From assembly GCA_015767355.1 (NCBI GenBank), contig JADWMH010000063.1, positions 509 to 10,260 on the forward strand: 9,752 nt of DNA. Direction: 5' to 3'. Positions within the stretch are counted from its first letter, which is position 1. Each line of letters begins with the position of its first letter. A model generated the notes under the pieces. The model was given only the letters and a program-made list of their open reading frames with translations, had not been told where the DNA came from and did not search any database. Position numbers and translations under genes: made by a program. Positions 1 through 6,112 of the stretch are shown piece after piece. Origin of the DNA: Gammaproteobacteria bacterium. GTDB taxonomy: Bacteria; Pseudomonadota; Gammaproteobacteria; Chromatiales; Chromatiaceae.

Positions 1-606
1 CAGGGCGTCGCTCAATGCGTTGTGGGCGTTGTATCTTGGCAGGGCGTAGCGTTCTCGCAATGTGAACAGGCGCAGCTCTGACGGGTCATAGGCTACCGAG
101 CGCTTGTCAAGCCGGCGCTTTGCAATCATAAGCGTGTCGATAATGGGAAAAACAGGCGCCATGCCGTAGAGTTGCAGGCAGGCTTTTTCAAGAAAACTCT
201 TTTCAATGCGTGCAAAGTGAACCAGCATCACCTTCCCGGCGAGCGCCTGTAACAGATCTTCTACGGCATCCTGCAGGGACTCACCCTGGAATTTGGCATC
301 GTCGGTGATTTGATGAATGACGACATTCTCCTCTGACAGATTCCCGCTTGTCTGTATGACTGTATGGCAGGCGCTGGCAAGGCGTATCTCATTACTCTCT
401 ATGCCGATATAGCCGATACTCAAAATCTGGTCATTGACGGGGCTGAGGCCTGTGGTTTCAAAATCTACCGCCAGTATCGGGATATTGTCCACTCTCTCCT
501 GTATTGCTGGAAAGGGTTTGGACAAGAACTCTTTTAATGCGCCATCAGGCGCCTTGCGCAGGCAGCGCTTGCGTTTTGCTTCGTAGCCGAACAGATGATG
601 CAACAT
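1..606 (-). CDS. DnaQ-like 3'-5' exonuclease (partial, C-terminus beyond the window)
   Basis: This frame is open from an ATG at 606 to the window edge, giving 202 codons without a stop. The translation begins MLHHLFGYEAKRKR. It carries ExoI, VDFETTGL at about residues 47-54, with the catalytic Asp and Glu. ExoIII, HNALSDAL, ends the visible part and supplies the His and Asp of a DEDDh active site. ExoII appears as LVHFARIEKSFL; the usual acidic Asp position seems to be Glu. The fold is that of the DNA polymerase III epsilon (DnaQ/RNase T) family, which removes nucleotides from 3' ends using two metal ions. The ATG lies 15 bases after the stop of the CBS/nucleotidyltransferase gene, so the two are likely cotranscribed. 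This pairing recurs in Gammaproteobacteria, often near acetate uptake genes. It is not the replicative DnaQ by context; the substrate is unknown. Confidence 0.88.
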   Translation of the reverse strand, partial: MLHHLFGYEAKRKRCLRKAPDGALKEFLSKPFPAIQERVDNIPILAVDFETTGLSPVNDQILSIGYIGIESNEIRLASACHTVIQTSGNLSEENVVIHQITDDAKFQGESLQDAVEDLLQALAGKVMLVHFARIEKSFLEKACLQLYGMAPVFPIIDTLMIAKRRLDKRSVAYDPSELRLFTLRERYALPRYNAHNALSDAL

Positions 607-621
607 GGTATTCTTATCCCG

Positions 622-2466
622 CTAGCGTCTTCTCTCGAGACTGGCCTGCATGGTCTGAATAACCTTGAAAGCATCTTTCAGGTGCTCTCTCTCCAGTCTG
701 GAAATTTCAACCGGTGACATGAAATTGTCTATCTCCAGGCCATTTGTAATTTGCTTGGCCTGATGGTTCGTACGCAGGGTACCGATGAAGATCAGTGCGT
801 CCAGCAGGTTGGCCGATCCCTCCTTACTCAGCGAGGCGGTTCCTGCGGCTTGCTTCAGACGTTTGGCGGTATTTACTTCGCTGATCCCTTCTGTGAGGGC
901 ATAGATCCTCGCCAGATCAACGATAGGAGCAATGCCGTTATGTTTCAGATCAAGCGTATCATTGTGTTCACCATCATGTATGAGCACGAAATCCCTGAAA
1001 AATCCCAGGGGAGGCCGCAGCTTCATTGCATTGGTTGTCAGATGTGCAAGAAACAGAGTGCTTTTGCGTGTTTGCTGCAGCATCTCTTTGCGAATCCTCT
1101 TCAGCAGGCTCTTATCGCCATGGATGGTCCTGAGGTCAAAGAAGATGCTTGATTGCATCAATGCCTTGGGTTCGGGCTCATTGATCCATGTGTTGAAATA
1201 GTTTCTCCACACGCTCTCGGTTTGCCGCCATTGAGGATTTGTCGCCATGATATGGCCGGGGCAATAGACATAGCCGCAGGTATCCAGACCATCACAGACA
1301 TACTTTGCAAGGGCTTCAAACCAGGGCCGCTGTTTGTCGCTGAGCTCATCCGAGATGATCAATCCATTATCCTGATCAGAGTGTGAAGTTTGCTCCCTGC
1401 GAGCCTGGGAACCCGCAACAACCCATGCATAGGGCAGGGGCGCAGGCCCGAGTTCTGCTTCGGCTAACTCGATGAGCCGGCATGTGATCGCCGTAGCGAC
1501 TGCAGTAATGCCTTTGCCGACATGCTCCGAGGTGCCTCCCATCTTTACCAGCTGCAGCTGCAGCTGGGGGATGGTGGTGCTGTACTCTTTTAGCGCCTCG
1601 ATGGAGTCGGCCTTGCGTATCGCGCTGGTGAGGTAAGCCGAATTTCGTCCCTCCTGACGAATCAAATCCGTGACAGTGATGATGCCGCTTAAGCGGCCAT
1701 CATCTATAACAGGCAGGTGATGTATATGCTTGCGCGTCATGATCATGAGAGTATCGTATGCACTGCTGTCGCTGCTGACAGAGAGCGTTTTTTTGGTCAT
1801 GATATTGTCAATGGGAGAGTCGGTGGAGAGTTGAGTGGCAACACAACGCTGCAAAATGTCGCTGTTAGTTACGATTCCGACGGGTTTGTCGTTATCGGTG
1901 ATCATCAGGGATGAGATGCCGTTGTCCGCCATGCTTCTGGCTGCATCATAGATGCTTGATCCGGTGGCAACGGAGACCACCGGAGAGTGCATGAGCTCCC
2001 GGGTGCTCGTGTGCATCAGCGGCGAAGTCAGCGCAGCTTCATTCATCATGGTAATGACGGCATCCTTCAGGCGTTGTGATGCTGTTTTTTGAATAAAGGC
2101 CGATACAGTGGGATGATCACGGACGATGTCATACAGGATTTCACAGGGGATCGTATAAACAAGGGTGTCCTCTTCAACATCAACGATAAATTTATCGTGA
2201 CTGCCGCCCATGCAGAAAATTGTACAGATATCACCTTCGCTCAACTTTCCCAGCAGTTTGCCTTGTGTTGACTGCAGTGAGAGTGCTCCTTTGCGTACCA
2301 GGTAGAGCCTGTCCTGTGTTACATTCGCCGGTGGCAGCGGGGAACCGCGGCGGATATAACGAATGGATGTCTCATGTGTCAGCTTCTCAACGAGCGTCAT
2401 CGGCAGGCGGTCAAAGGGCGGGATGCTTGCCAGAAAGTCACGTATCTCTTTTAGTTCAATTTCCAC
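622..2466 (-). CDS. cNMP-binding / CBS-pair / DUF294 nucleotidyltransferase-like signalling protein
   Basis: The protein has about 614 residues and several regulatory domains. Counted from the TTG at 2487, they are: a cyclic-nucleotide-binding-like domain (about 15-140), two CBS motifs (about 165-280), a GlnD-type nucleotidyltransferase domain (DUF294, about 300-440) with GSQARRE at 359-365 and DQDN at 371-374, and the DUF294 C-terminal domain (about 475-615). The GS motif and the DxD-type acidic pair are the expected metal and nucleotide residues. CBS pairs commonly bind adenosine nucleotides, so the protein probably senses nucleotide or second-messenger state and may modify a protein partner; no target is visible. 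The reading frame extends to a TTG at 2487, but a GTG at 2466 has a good ribosome-binding site and is preferred. It precedes the exonuclease gene in a likely two-gene operon. Family assignment is firm; function is inference. Confidence 0.9.
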   Translation of the reverse strand: MEIELKEIRDFLASIPPFDRLPMTLVEKLTHETSIRYIRRGSPLPPANVTQDRLYLVRKGALSLQSTQGKLLGKLSEGDICTIFCMGGSHDKFIVDVEEDTLVYTIPCEILYDIVRDHPTVSAFIQKTASQRLKDAVITMMNEAALTSPLMHTSTRELMHSPVVSVATGSSIYDAARSMADNGISSLMITDNDKPVGIVTNSDILQRCVATQLSTDSPIDNIMTKKTLSVSSDSSAYDTLMIMTRKHIHHLPVIDDGRLSGIITVTDLIRQEGRNSAYLTSAIRKADSIEALKEYSTTIPQLQLQLVKMGGTSEHVGKGITAVATAITCRLIELAEAELGPAPLPYAWVVAGSQARREQTSHSDQDNGLIISDELSDKQRPWFEALAKYVCDGLDTCGYVYCPGHIMATNPQWRQTESVWRNYFNTWINEPEPKALMQSSIFFDLRTIHGDKSLLKRIRKEMLQQTRKSTLFLAHLTTNAMKLRPPLGFFRDFVLIHDGEHNDTLDLKHNGIAPIVDLARIYALTEGISEVNTAKRLKQAAGTASLSKEGSANLLDALIFIGTLRTNHQAKQITNGLEIDNFMSPVEISRLEREHLKDAFKVIQTMQASLERRR

Positions 2467-2475
2467 TTTTTCTCC
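2464..2475 (-). promoter_or_regulatory. Ribosome-binding site that sets the start of the CBS/DUF294 gene
   Basis: On the minus strand GGAG (2475-2472) is followed by five A and then GTG (2466-2464). The more upstream TTG at 2487 in the same frame has no purine-rich site before it. The protein therefore most likely starts MEIELKEIRDFLA, seven residues shorter than the maximal frame. Confidence 0.6.
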
Positions 2476-2759
2476 ACTTTCCAGCAATCTGTTTTGTTGT
2501 AGCTATCTTTGTAGCTGTCCAAAAATAAATCCTTGTGCATACTGTTCAGGTTTTTCCCCGGTATAAGGCGTTTTCCGGTCATTTGCTGGATTAGTCCAGG
2601 ATTGTTCTCAATCGTCAGGATGCTCATCAATGTTGTTATCGGGTTTTTTCATCATCGGATTTTCCTGCTGTCCGTCTTCTGCGTTCCAAACCACAAACAA
2701 AAATCCTGTACATCCTGGTATTTTAATTTCTGCCTCATCCCTTATTTCTGTACAACTCC
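2467..2759. other. Intergenic stretch with possible small broken ORF and repeat-like ends
   Basis: There is no convincing gene in these ~290 bases. On the minus strand a 51-codon frame (2655-2503) starts ATG ATG after an AGGA site and reads MMKKPDNNIDEHPDD, then an in-frame TGA at 2610-2608, then 34 further codons ending YAQGFIFGQLQR before TAG. It could be a decayed small gene or chance. The segment is bounded by inverted copies of a short sequence: AGCTGTCCAAAAATAA reading inward from about 2510, and AGGAGTTGTACAGAAATAA reading inward from 2761 on the minus strand. An 8-base direct repeat, AGCTACAA on the minus strand, occurs twice near 2496-2515. No strong terminator or promoter was recognised. 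Confidence 0.4.
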
Positions 2760-3533
2760 TTAATGTGGCAACCTTCTGCCGATCTGTTCACGGAATGCCA
2801 GAATCTGTTCCTCGTCATCCGGAATTTCACGGAGTTGATCCAGGGTGAATGCGCCCATAACTGAGTTCACTGTATTATCCAGTAACTTCCGGAATGCGGC
2901 CTGATCCTTCTCATATGCCTTTTTCGCTGCTTCAAGACCAATGAAGTGTTCCAGGACAACTCCCGCATACTCCCCTCGATGCAGAATATTATTGCGTATC
3001 TCTTCACGATTGCATCTCCAGGCATTCCCGGCATCTTCAATTCGATCAACGTAATGACGAAGCGCATCTATCAGCACAGCAGATGGTTGAAGGCCTGCTT
3101 CTGATCCTCTCTCCAGTTCCATGAGAAACGCAAGATAATGGACGAAATCCTGCTCTGATTGATATAAGAACTTCCACCGTTGTTGTGCGTAAGCCTGAAC
3201 CGGAAGAGAATAACCAAACCGTAATTCCAGGCTGGGTGGCATCAAGGCCTGCATCCGGCAATCGAATATCTGGCACATGGCGGGGCGTTTCGAGTGGACG
3301 CTGCAGCCGGTTTCACCGAGGAACTGGCAGGGCTTTCCCGGTTCATTCAGCATCGGTGTGTCTACAGGCAAGCCCAGCGCCGCTTTTTCATATGTGTGTA
3401 CTTCGCTAAGTTCATAGACCCCGCTGCAGCACAATTGGCACTCCCCACACGGAACATCTGCCGGAATTCTGTTCACAGAGGTATACCGGGCTTTCCTCAA
3501 GAACGAGGAGACCGAACCTACGACATCAACCAT
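2760..3533 (-). CDS. YkgJ-family cysteine-cluster protein (putative zinc/iron-chelating)
   Basis: The protein has about 257 residues. Near the N-terminus is the cysteine cluster typical of the family: PCGECQLCC, then PCQFLGETGCSVHSKRPAMC and IFDC, giving eight cysteines within about 65 residues, with a conserved VH and RP. YkgJ/UPF0153 proteins are thought to bind zinc or an Fe-S centre; no reaction is established. The rest is mostly helical and charged, and I recognise no second domain. The frame can be extended two codons to a GTG at 3539, but that GTG sits inside the AGAGAG ribosome-binding region before the ATG at 3533, so ATG is chosen. The gene lies downstream of the ThiE relic and the glycine-zipper lipoprotein on the same strand. 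Closely related repeat sequences follow its stop codon and precede its start. Confidence 0.85.
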   Translation of the reverse strand: MVDVVGSVSSFLRKARYTSVNRIPADVPCGECQLCCSGVYELSEVHTYEKAALGLPVDTPMLNEPGKPCQFLGETGCSVHSKRPAMCQIFDCRMQALMPPSLELRFGYSLPVQAYAQQRWKFLYQSEQDFVHYLAFLMELERGSEAGLQPSAVLIDALRHYVDRIEDAGNAWRCNREEIRNNILHRGEYAGVVLEHFIGLEAAKKAYEKDQAAFRKLLDNTVNSVMGAFTLDQLREIPDDEEQILAFREQIGRRLPH

Positions 3534-3552
3534 CGTCACTCTCTACTGGTTT

Positions 3553-3609
3553 AGGGGTTGTCCAGAAACAGGGCAAGCAGGATCGGTAAGTTATTATTGG
3601 ACAACTCCT
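3553..3609. repeat. 12-bp inverted repeat with 33-base spacer (TGTCCA type)
   Basis: AGGGGTTGTCCA at 3553-3564 is the reverse complement of TGGACAACTCCT at 3598-3609 at 11 of 12 positions, and the one difference is a G-U pair in RNA. It starts at the stop codon of the ThiE relic and ends about 20 bases before the YkgJ-family start. No T-run follows the stem, so it is not a classical terminator. It could be a small mobile or palindromic element, a processing site or a weak attenuator. The same word recurs elsewhere in the window. Confidence 0.65.
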
Positions 3610-3806
3610 TAGTTCCAGTAACCGGCGGTGGTTGCAATGCCCTGTGCCCCGGCAGCCCCTGCGGCCTGCATATCCTCAGGCTGCATGCCGCCAAGTGCAT
3701 AGACCGGCTGCTCAAGTTTTTCGGTCATAATGCGAAAACGACCCCACCCGAGTCCCGGTAAATCCGGATGGCTTGCTGTCGGTCTGACAGGGATATACGC
3801 AACCTC
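3609..3806 (-). pseudogene. C-terminal relic of thiamine-phosphate synthase (ThiE domain, as in Nudix-ThiE fusions)
   Basis: A 65-codon open stretch ends in TAA at 3611-3609 and is closed upstream by an in-frame TGA at 3809-3807. It has no start codon near its beginning. The translation includes PVRPTASHPDLPGLGW and PVYALGGM and ends GAQGIATTAGYW. This closely follows the C-terminal third of the ThiE-like domain found in MutT/ThiE fusion proteins: phosphate-binding SHP..LGW, then the beta strand VYALGG, then GA(Q)GIA. The preceding ~50 bases up to the lipoprotein stop show no ThiE similarity in any minus-strand frame I checked. It is most likely a leftover of a duplicated or lost gene and cannot be active alone. 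A short functional protein from a non-standard start is much less likely. Confidence 0.75.
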
Positions 3807-3855
3807 TCATACAGGTTCTCGAAACAATGTATAAAAGGCTGCGCCACTGCAGCAC

Positions 3856-4269
3856 TCACCGGCTATTCATGCAGTCCGCGTATACGGCGTCATAGACTGC
3901 CTGGGGGCTATCCCCCATGTTATGTCCTACCGCTGCTCCCGTTGCAGTGCCTACTGCTGTGCCTGCGCCGCTGTAACGGTAGCCATGATGGGATACATTC
4001 CTGCCGACTGCGTAGCCGACAAGGCCTCCAACAACGGCGCCACCGGCTGTTTTTCCGACATTAGCATTGCTGGCATCTGCAGATGCACGTCTTGCTTCAT
4101 CCCTGCAGTAGGCATCTCCCTGATATCTTTGGCTGCCGGATGTTTGGCTGTAACGTGATTGTGATGAATCATAACTTGGCTCTGTAGCCGCTTGATATTG
4201 ACCGGTCTGGCAACCACTGGCAGTCACGAGAATGACTGCCAGGGCAGAAAAATTAATAAAGTTGGACAT
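3856..4269 (-). CDS. Glycine-zipper lipoprotein (YMGG-like)
   Basis: The protein has 137 residues. The N-terminus MSNFINFSALAVILVTASGC is a lipoprotein signal peptide with the lipidated Cys at 20, followed by a Ser/Gln/Tyr-rich linker. A glycine zipper follows: GGAVVGGLVGYAVG at about 76-89 and GAGTAVGTATGAAVG at 101-115, both able to pack as membrane-associated hairpins. The C-terminus YDAVYADCMNSR matches the usual end of this family, and Cys55 and Cys133 could form a disulfide. It should be anchored in the outer or inner membrane, facing the periplasm. The frame extends upstream to 4338, but the ATG at 4269 has GAGGG seven bases before it and starts exactly at the signal peptide. The exact role of these proteins is not settled; envelope stability or pore-like functions have been proposed. 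Confidence 0.85.
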   Translation of the reverse strand: MSNFINFSALAVILVTASGCQTGQYQAATEPSYDSSQSRYSQTSGSQRYQGDAYCRDEARRASADASNANVGKTAGGAVVGGLVGYAVGRNVSHHGYRYSGAGTAVGTATGAAVGHNMGDSPQAVYDAVYADCMNSR

Positions 4270-4276
4270 TTTTATT

Positions 4277-4281
4277 CCCTC
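4277..4281 (-). promoter_or_regulatory. Strong ribosome-binding site of the glycine-zipper lipoprotein
   Basis: GAGGG on the minus strand lies seven bases before the ATG at 4269-4267. It selects this start over the longer frame that begins at 4338. Confidence 0.65.
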
Positions 4282-4429
4282 AATTGCGATTGAAACCTGA
4301 TGTAAGCCTATGTGATCCTCACTTTGAATTCCACCCACGGGGTTGTGATATCCCTTAAATATTTGTACAAGGGGGTTGATACGGTAGTTTAAGAGAGTGG
4401 ACCGGCTCTTGAATGCAGAGAAAATCGTC

Positions 4430-4464
4430 GTAGGATGCGCTTCGCAAACTCAGCAGCATCCTAC
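4430..4464. terminator. Stem-loop after the eight-cysteine small protein gene (possible terminator or dispersed palindrome)
   Basis: GTAGGATGC (4430-4438) and GCATCCTAC (4456-4464) form a perfect 9-bp stem around a 17-base loop. It lies about 30 bases downstream of the small gene ending at 4494. On the minus strand the stem is followed by GACGATTTTC, only a weak U-tract. GTAGGATGCG-type palindromes are also common as dispersed repeats in gammaproteobacterial intergenic regions, so either reading is possible. Confidence 0.5.
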
Positions 4465-4493
4465 ATCCGGTTGTTATGTTTTTGGACAACGAC

Positions 4494-4688
4494 TTAGCTT
4501 ATGGTGCAGCTCATGTCCTGTCCGCAGCACATCGGAGACTTGATCTTGCCGTGCCCGTTGGGGCATTCGGATATCTCCACTTCAGTGCCGTCATCCAGTT
4601 TCAGGGTGCCGTCAACCAGAGGAGCGTCGCACTTGCCGCAGGTGGCATTGACGCTCATTCCACAAATCTTGCATTCATAAGTTGCCAT
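4494..4688 (-). CDS. Small eight-cysteine (zinc-ribbon-like) protein
   Basis: The protein has 64 residues. Cysteines are at 6, 9, 17, 20, 42, 54, 55 and 61, with His46 nearby. They make two CxxC knuckles (CKIC and CGKC), then CPNGHG and a CC pair near the end. The first half resembles a rubredoxin-like or zinc-ribbon fold, and the middle holds an acidic beta hairpin (LKLDDGTEVEIS). No signal peptide is visible, so it should be cytoplasmic. It could bind one or two zinc or iron ions; I recognise no named family with certainty. GAGG seven bases before the ATG and a near-consensus promoter upstream support it as a real, separately transcribed gene. It is divergent from the ChaN-type gene. Confidence 0.82.
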   Translation of the reverse strand: MATYECKICGMSVNATCGKCDAPLVDGTLKLDDGTEVEISECPNGHGKIKSPMCCGQDMSCTIS

Positions 4689-4729
4689 TGGTATTCCTCA
4701 ATTCATGTTATTGGATAGTTTGGAGGTCG

Positions 4730-4758
4730 AATATATCAACCCGATCATCAACTGTCCA
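4730..4758 (-). promoter_or_regulatory. Sigma70-type promoter for the eight-cysteine small protein
   Basis: On the minus strand TGGACA (4758-4753, five of six to TTGACA) is followed after 17 bases by TATATT (4735-4730, five of six to TATAAT). The expected transcript start is near 4723, leaving a leader of about 35 bases that includes the GAGG ribosome-binding site. The -35 hexamer falls within one of the TTGGACA words repeated in this window. Confidence 0.55.
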
Positions 4759-4829
4759 ATAGGATACAATGTGATTTTTCACCATCTGGCGCGATCCGGC
4801 TTTAGCATAAACGCCAACAGGTCTTTCTG

Positions 4830-6044
4830 ATGACAATAAAAAACTCTAACCTTTGGTTGTCGTTTGTGCTGATAACTGCAGCGCTTGCCGCCTGCTCAGA
4901 AGAGCATCAATCATCACCGATGCCAGTCACTCAGAACCATGGTCATCAAGCGGATGTAGATGCCCAGGCGCCGCATGATGGCGGGGAATCCATTCAAAGC
5001 TCCGTTGTTGTGGATTTGAAGAAAGCGCCGGGTCTCGATGAGATGATTCCGAAACTGCTCTCAAAACAGCTCATTTCTGTTGGTGAAACACACACAAATT
5101 ATGGCCATCACCTCAACCAGCTGGAGATCATCCGCCGCATATATAAGGAGTTCCCCGGTATTGCAATTGGCATGGAGATGTTTCAGCAGCCTTACCAGTC
5201 CCAACTGGATGCCTTTATCAAAGGAGATCTGAGTGAGCGCCAGCTTCTTGAAGAGAGCGGCTGGTACAAACGCTGGGGCTATGATTACAGACTCTACCGT
5301 CCTCTCCTGGATTTCGCGCAAAAAAATCACATCCCGGTTGTTGCACTGAACATCTCTACGGAGATGAAGGAGCGCGTCTCGGAGGTCGGTCTGGATGGAC
5401 TGGGCGAAGAGGAGCGTCAGCAGTTGCCGGCAGAGATCGATCGTTCGGACAATGCCTATGAGCAGCGTCTGCGTGAAATATACGAGCAGCATCCGCAGAT
5501 GAAAAAAGAGAATTTCGACCGATTTGTTGATGTACAGCTGTTGTGGGATGAGAGCATGGCCGCACAGGCCGCCGCCTGGCTGCAGGCTCACCCCGCTAAA
5601 AAAATGGTACTGCTGGCGGGAACAGGGCATCTGATTTTTGGCTCCGGCATACCCGACCGCGTCACGCGGCGCACTCCCGTCGAGAGTGCGATTGTGCTGC
5701 CTGCGGATGGTCTGGAGGTAACCCGTGAAATTGCTGATTTTGTCATCTATCCGCCAATAGCGACCCTGCCGGGAGCAGGCCTGATGGGGTTGTTTCTTGA
5801 AGATGCGGATAACGGCGTAAAGATCAGCGGGCTTGGCAGCAACAGCAGCGCAGCGAAAGCAGGGGTTAAACAGGATGACGTCATCCAGATGCTTAACGGC
5901 AAAAAGATCGTCACCCTCGGCGACATCAAGATTGAATTGCTGGACAAGCCGCCGGGAGAGGAAGTCAGCCTGGGAGTCTCCCGCAAGGGGATGTTATGGG
6001 GCGATGAAATGCAAGAGTTTACCTTTGAACTAGGAGGGTTTTAA
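4830..6044 (+). CDS. ChaN-family haem-binding lipoprotein with C-terminal PDZ domain
   Basis: The protein has 404 residues. It begins with a lipoprotein signal peptide whose lipobox LAAC puts the lipidated Cys at 22. A low-complexity linker (about 23-60) contains several histidines. The ChaN-like domain (Cofac_haem_bdg, about 65-300) shows ISVGETHTN at 82-90, GMEMFQQP at 114-121 and GTGHLIFGSGIPDRV at 264-278, the conserved motifs of the family. Campylobacter ChaN binds haem and is tied to iron uptake. The C-terminus (about 313-403) is a PDZ domain: GLMGLFLE, GSNSSAAKAGVKQDDVI and the following LGDIK and GEEV segments. The product should sit in a membrane facing the periplasm. A weak AGG lies eight bases before the ATG, and no clear promoter was found. 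It converges on pyruvate kinase, with a shared inverted repeat between them. The PDZ may recruit a protease or a partner protein; this is inference. Confidence 0.9.
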   Translation: MTIKNSNLWLSFVLITAALAACSEEHQSSPMPVTQNHGHQADVDAQAPHDGGESIQSSVVVDLKKAPGLDEMIPKLLSKQLISVGETHTNYGHHLNQLEIIRRIYKEFPGIAIGMEMFQQPYQSQLDAFIKGDLSERQLLEESGWYKRWGYDYRLYRPLLDFAQKNHIPVVALNISTEMKERVSEVGLDGLGEEERQQLPAEIDRSDNAYEQRLREIYEQHPQMKKENFDRFVDVQLLWDESMAAQAAAWLQAHPAKKMVLLAGTGHLIFGSGIPDRVTRRTPVESAIVLPADGLEVTREIADFVIYPPIATLPGAGLMGLFLEDADNGVKISGLGSNSSAAKAGVKQDDVIQMLNGKKIVTLGDIKIELLDKPPGEEVSLGVSRKGMLWGDEMQEFTFELGGF

Positions 6045-6053
6045 GTTAGGCAG

Positions 6054-6112
6054 GTTTTAGGTTTTAGGTGTTAGGTTTTAAGTCAACCTACCTAAAACAT
6101 AAAACTTAAAAC
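6054..6112. terminator. Bidirectional inverted repeat between the ChaN-like gene and pyruvate kinase
   Basis: Two 23-base arms, 6054-6076 and 6090-6112, are complementary at 20 of 23 positions with a 13-base loop. The arms are built of the repeated words TTTTAGG and AAAACTT. The right arm contains the pyruvate kinase stop codon (6108-6106) and its last Phe codon. Each arm gives a T-rich run on one strand, so the structure could end transcripts from both sides. The stem is A/T-rich, unlike a typical GC-rich terminator. Confidence 0.55.

Noticed and set aside
2488..2759. Decayed N-terminal extension of the CBS/DUF294 protein
   Set aside because: The same frame has only two stops over 91 codons, but family members begin at the cNMP-binding domain and a good ribosome-binding site marks the GTG at 2466.
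3540..3611. Integron attC-like site between genes on the same strand
   Set aside because: The inverted repeat and same-strand genes recall cassette arrays, but the core GTTRRRY and RYYYAAC boxes are not at the required places and no integrase is present.
4270..4338. Longer N-terminus for the glycine-zipper lipoprotein (start at 4338)
   Set aside because: The extra 23 residues would bury the signal peptide, and the internal ATG has GAGGG at ideal spacing.
4753..4771. Promoter of the ChaN-like gene using TACAAT near 4765
   Set aside because: The -10 box is good, but no acceptable -35 hexamer lies at 16-18 bases, and the site overlaps the divergent promoter.
5061..5630. 189-codon open frame antisense to the ChaN-like gene
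   Set aside because: It has no recognisable domain and is explained as a shadow of a strongly supported coding frame.
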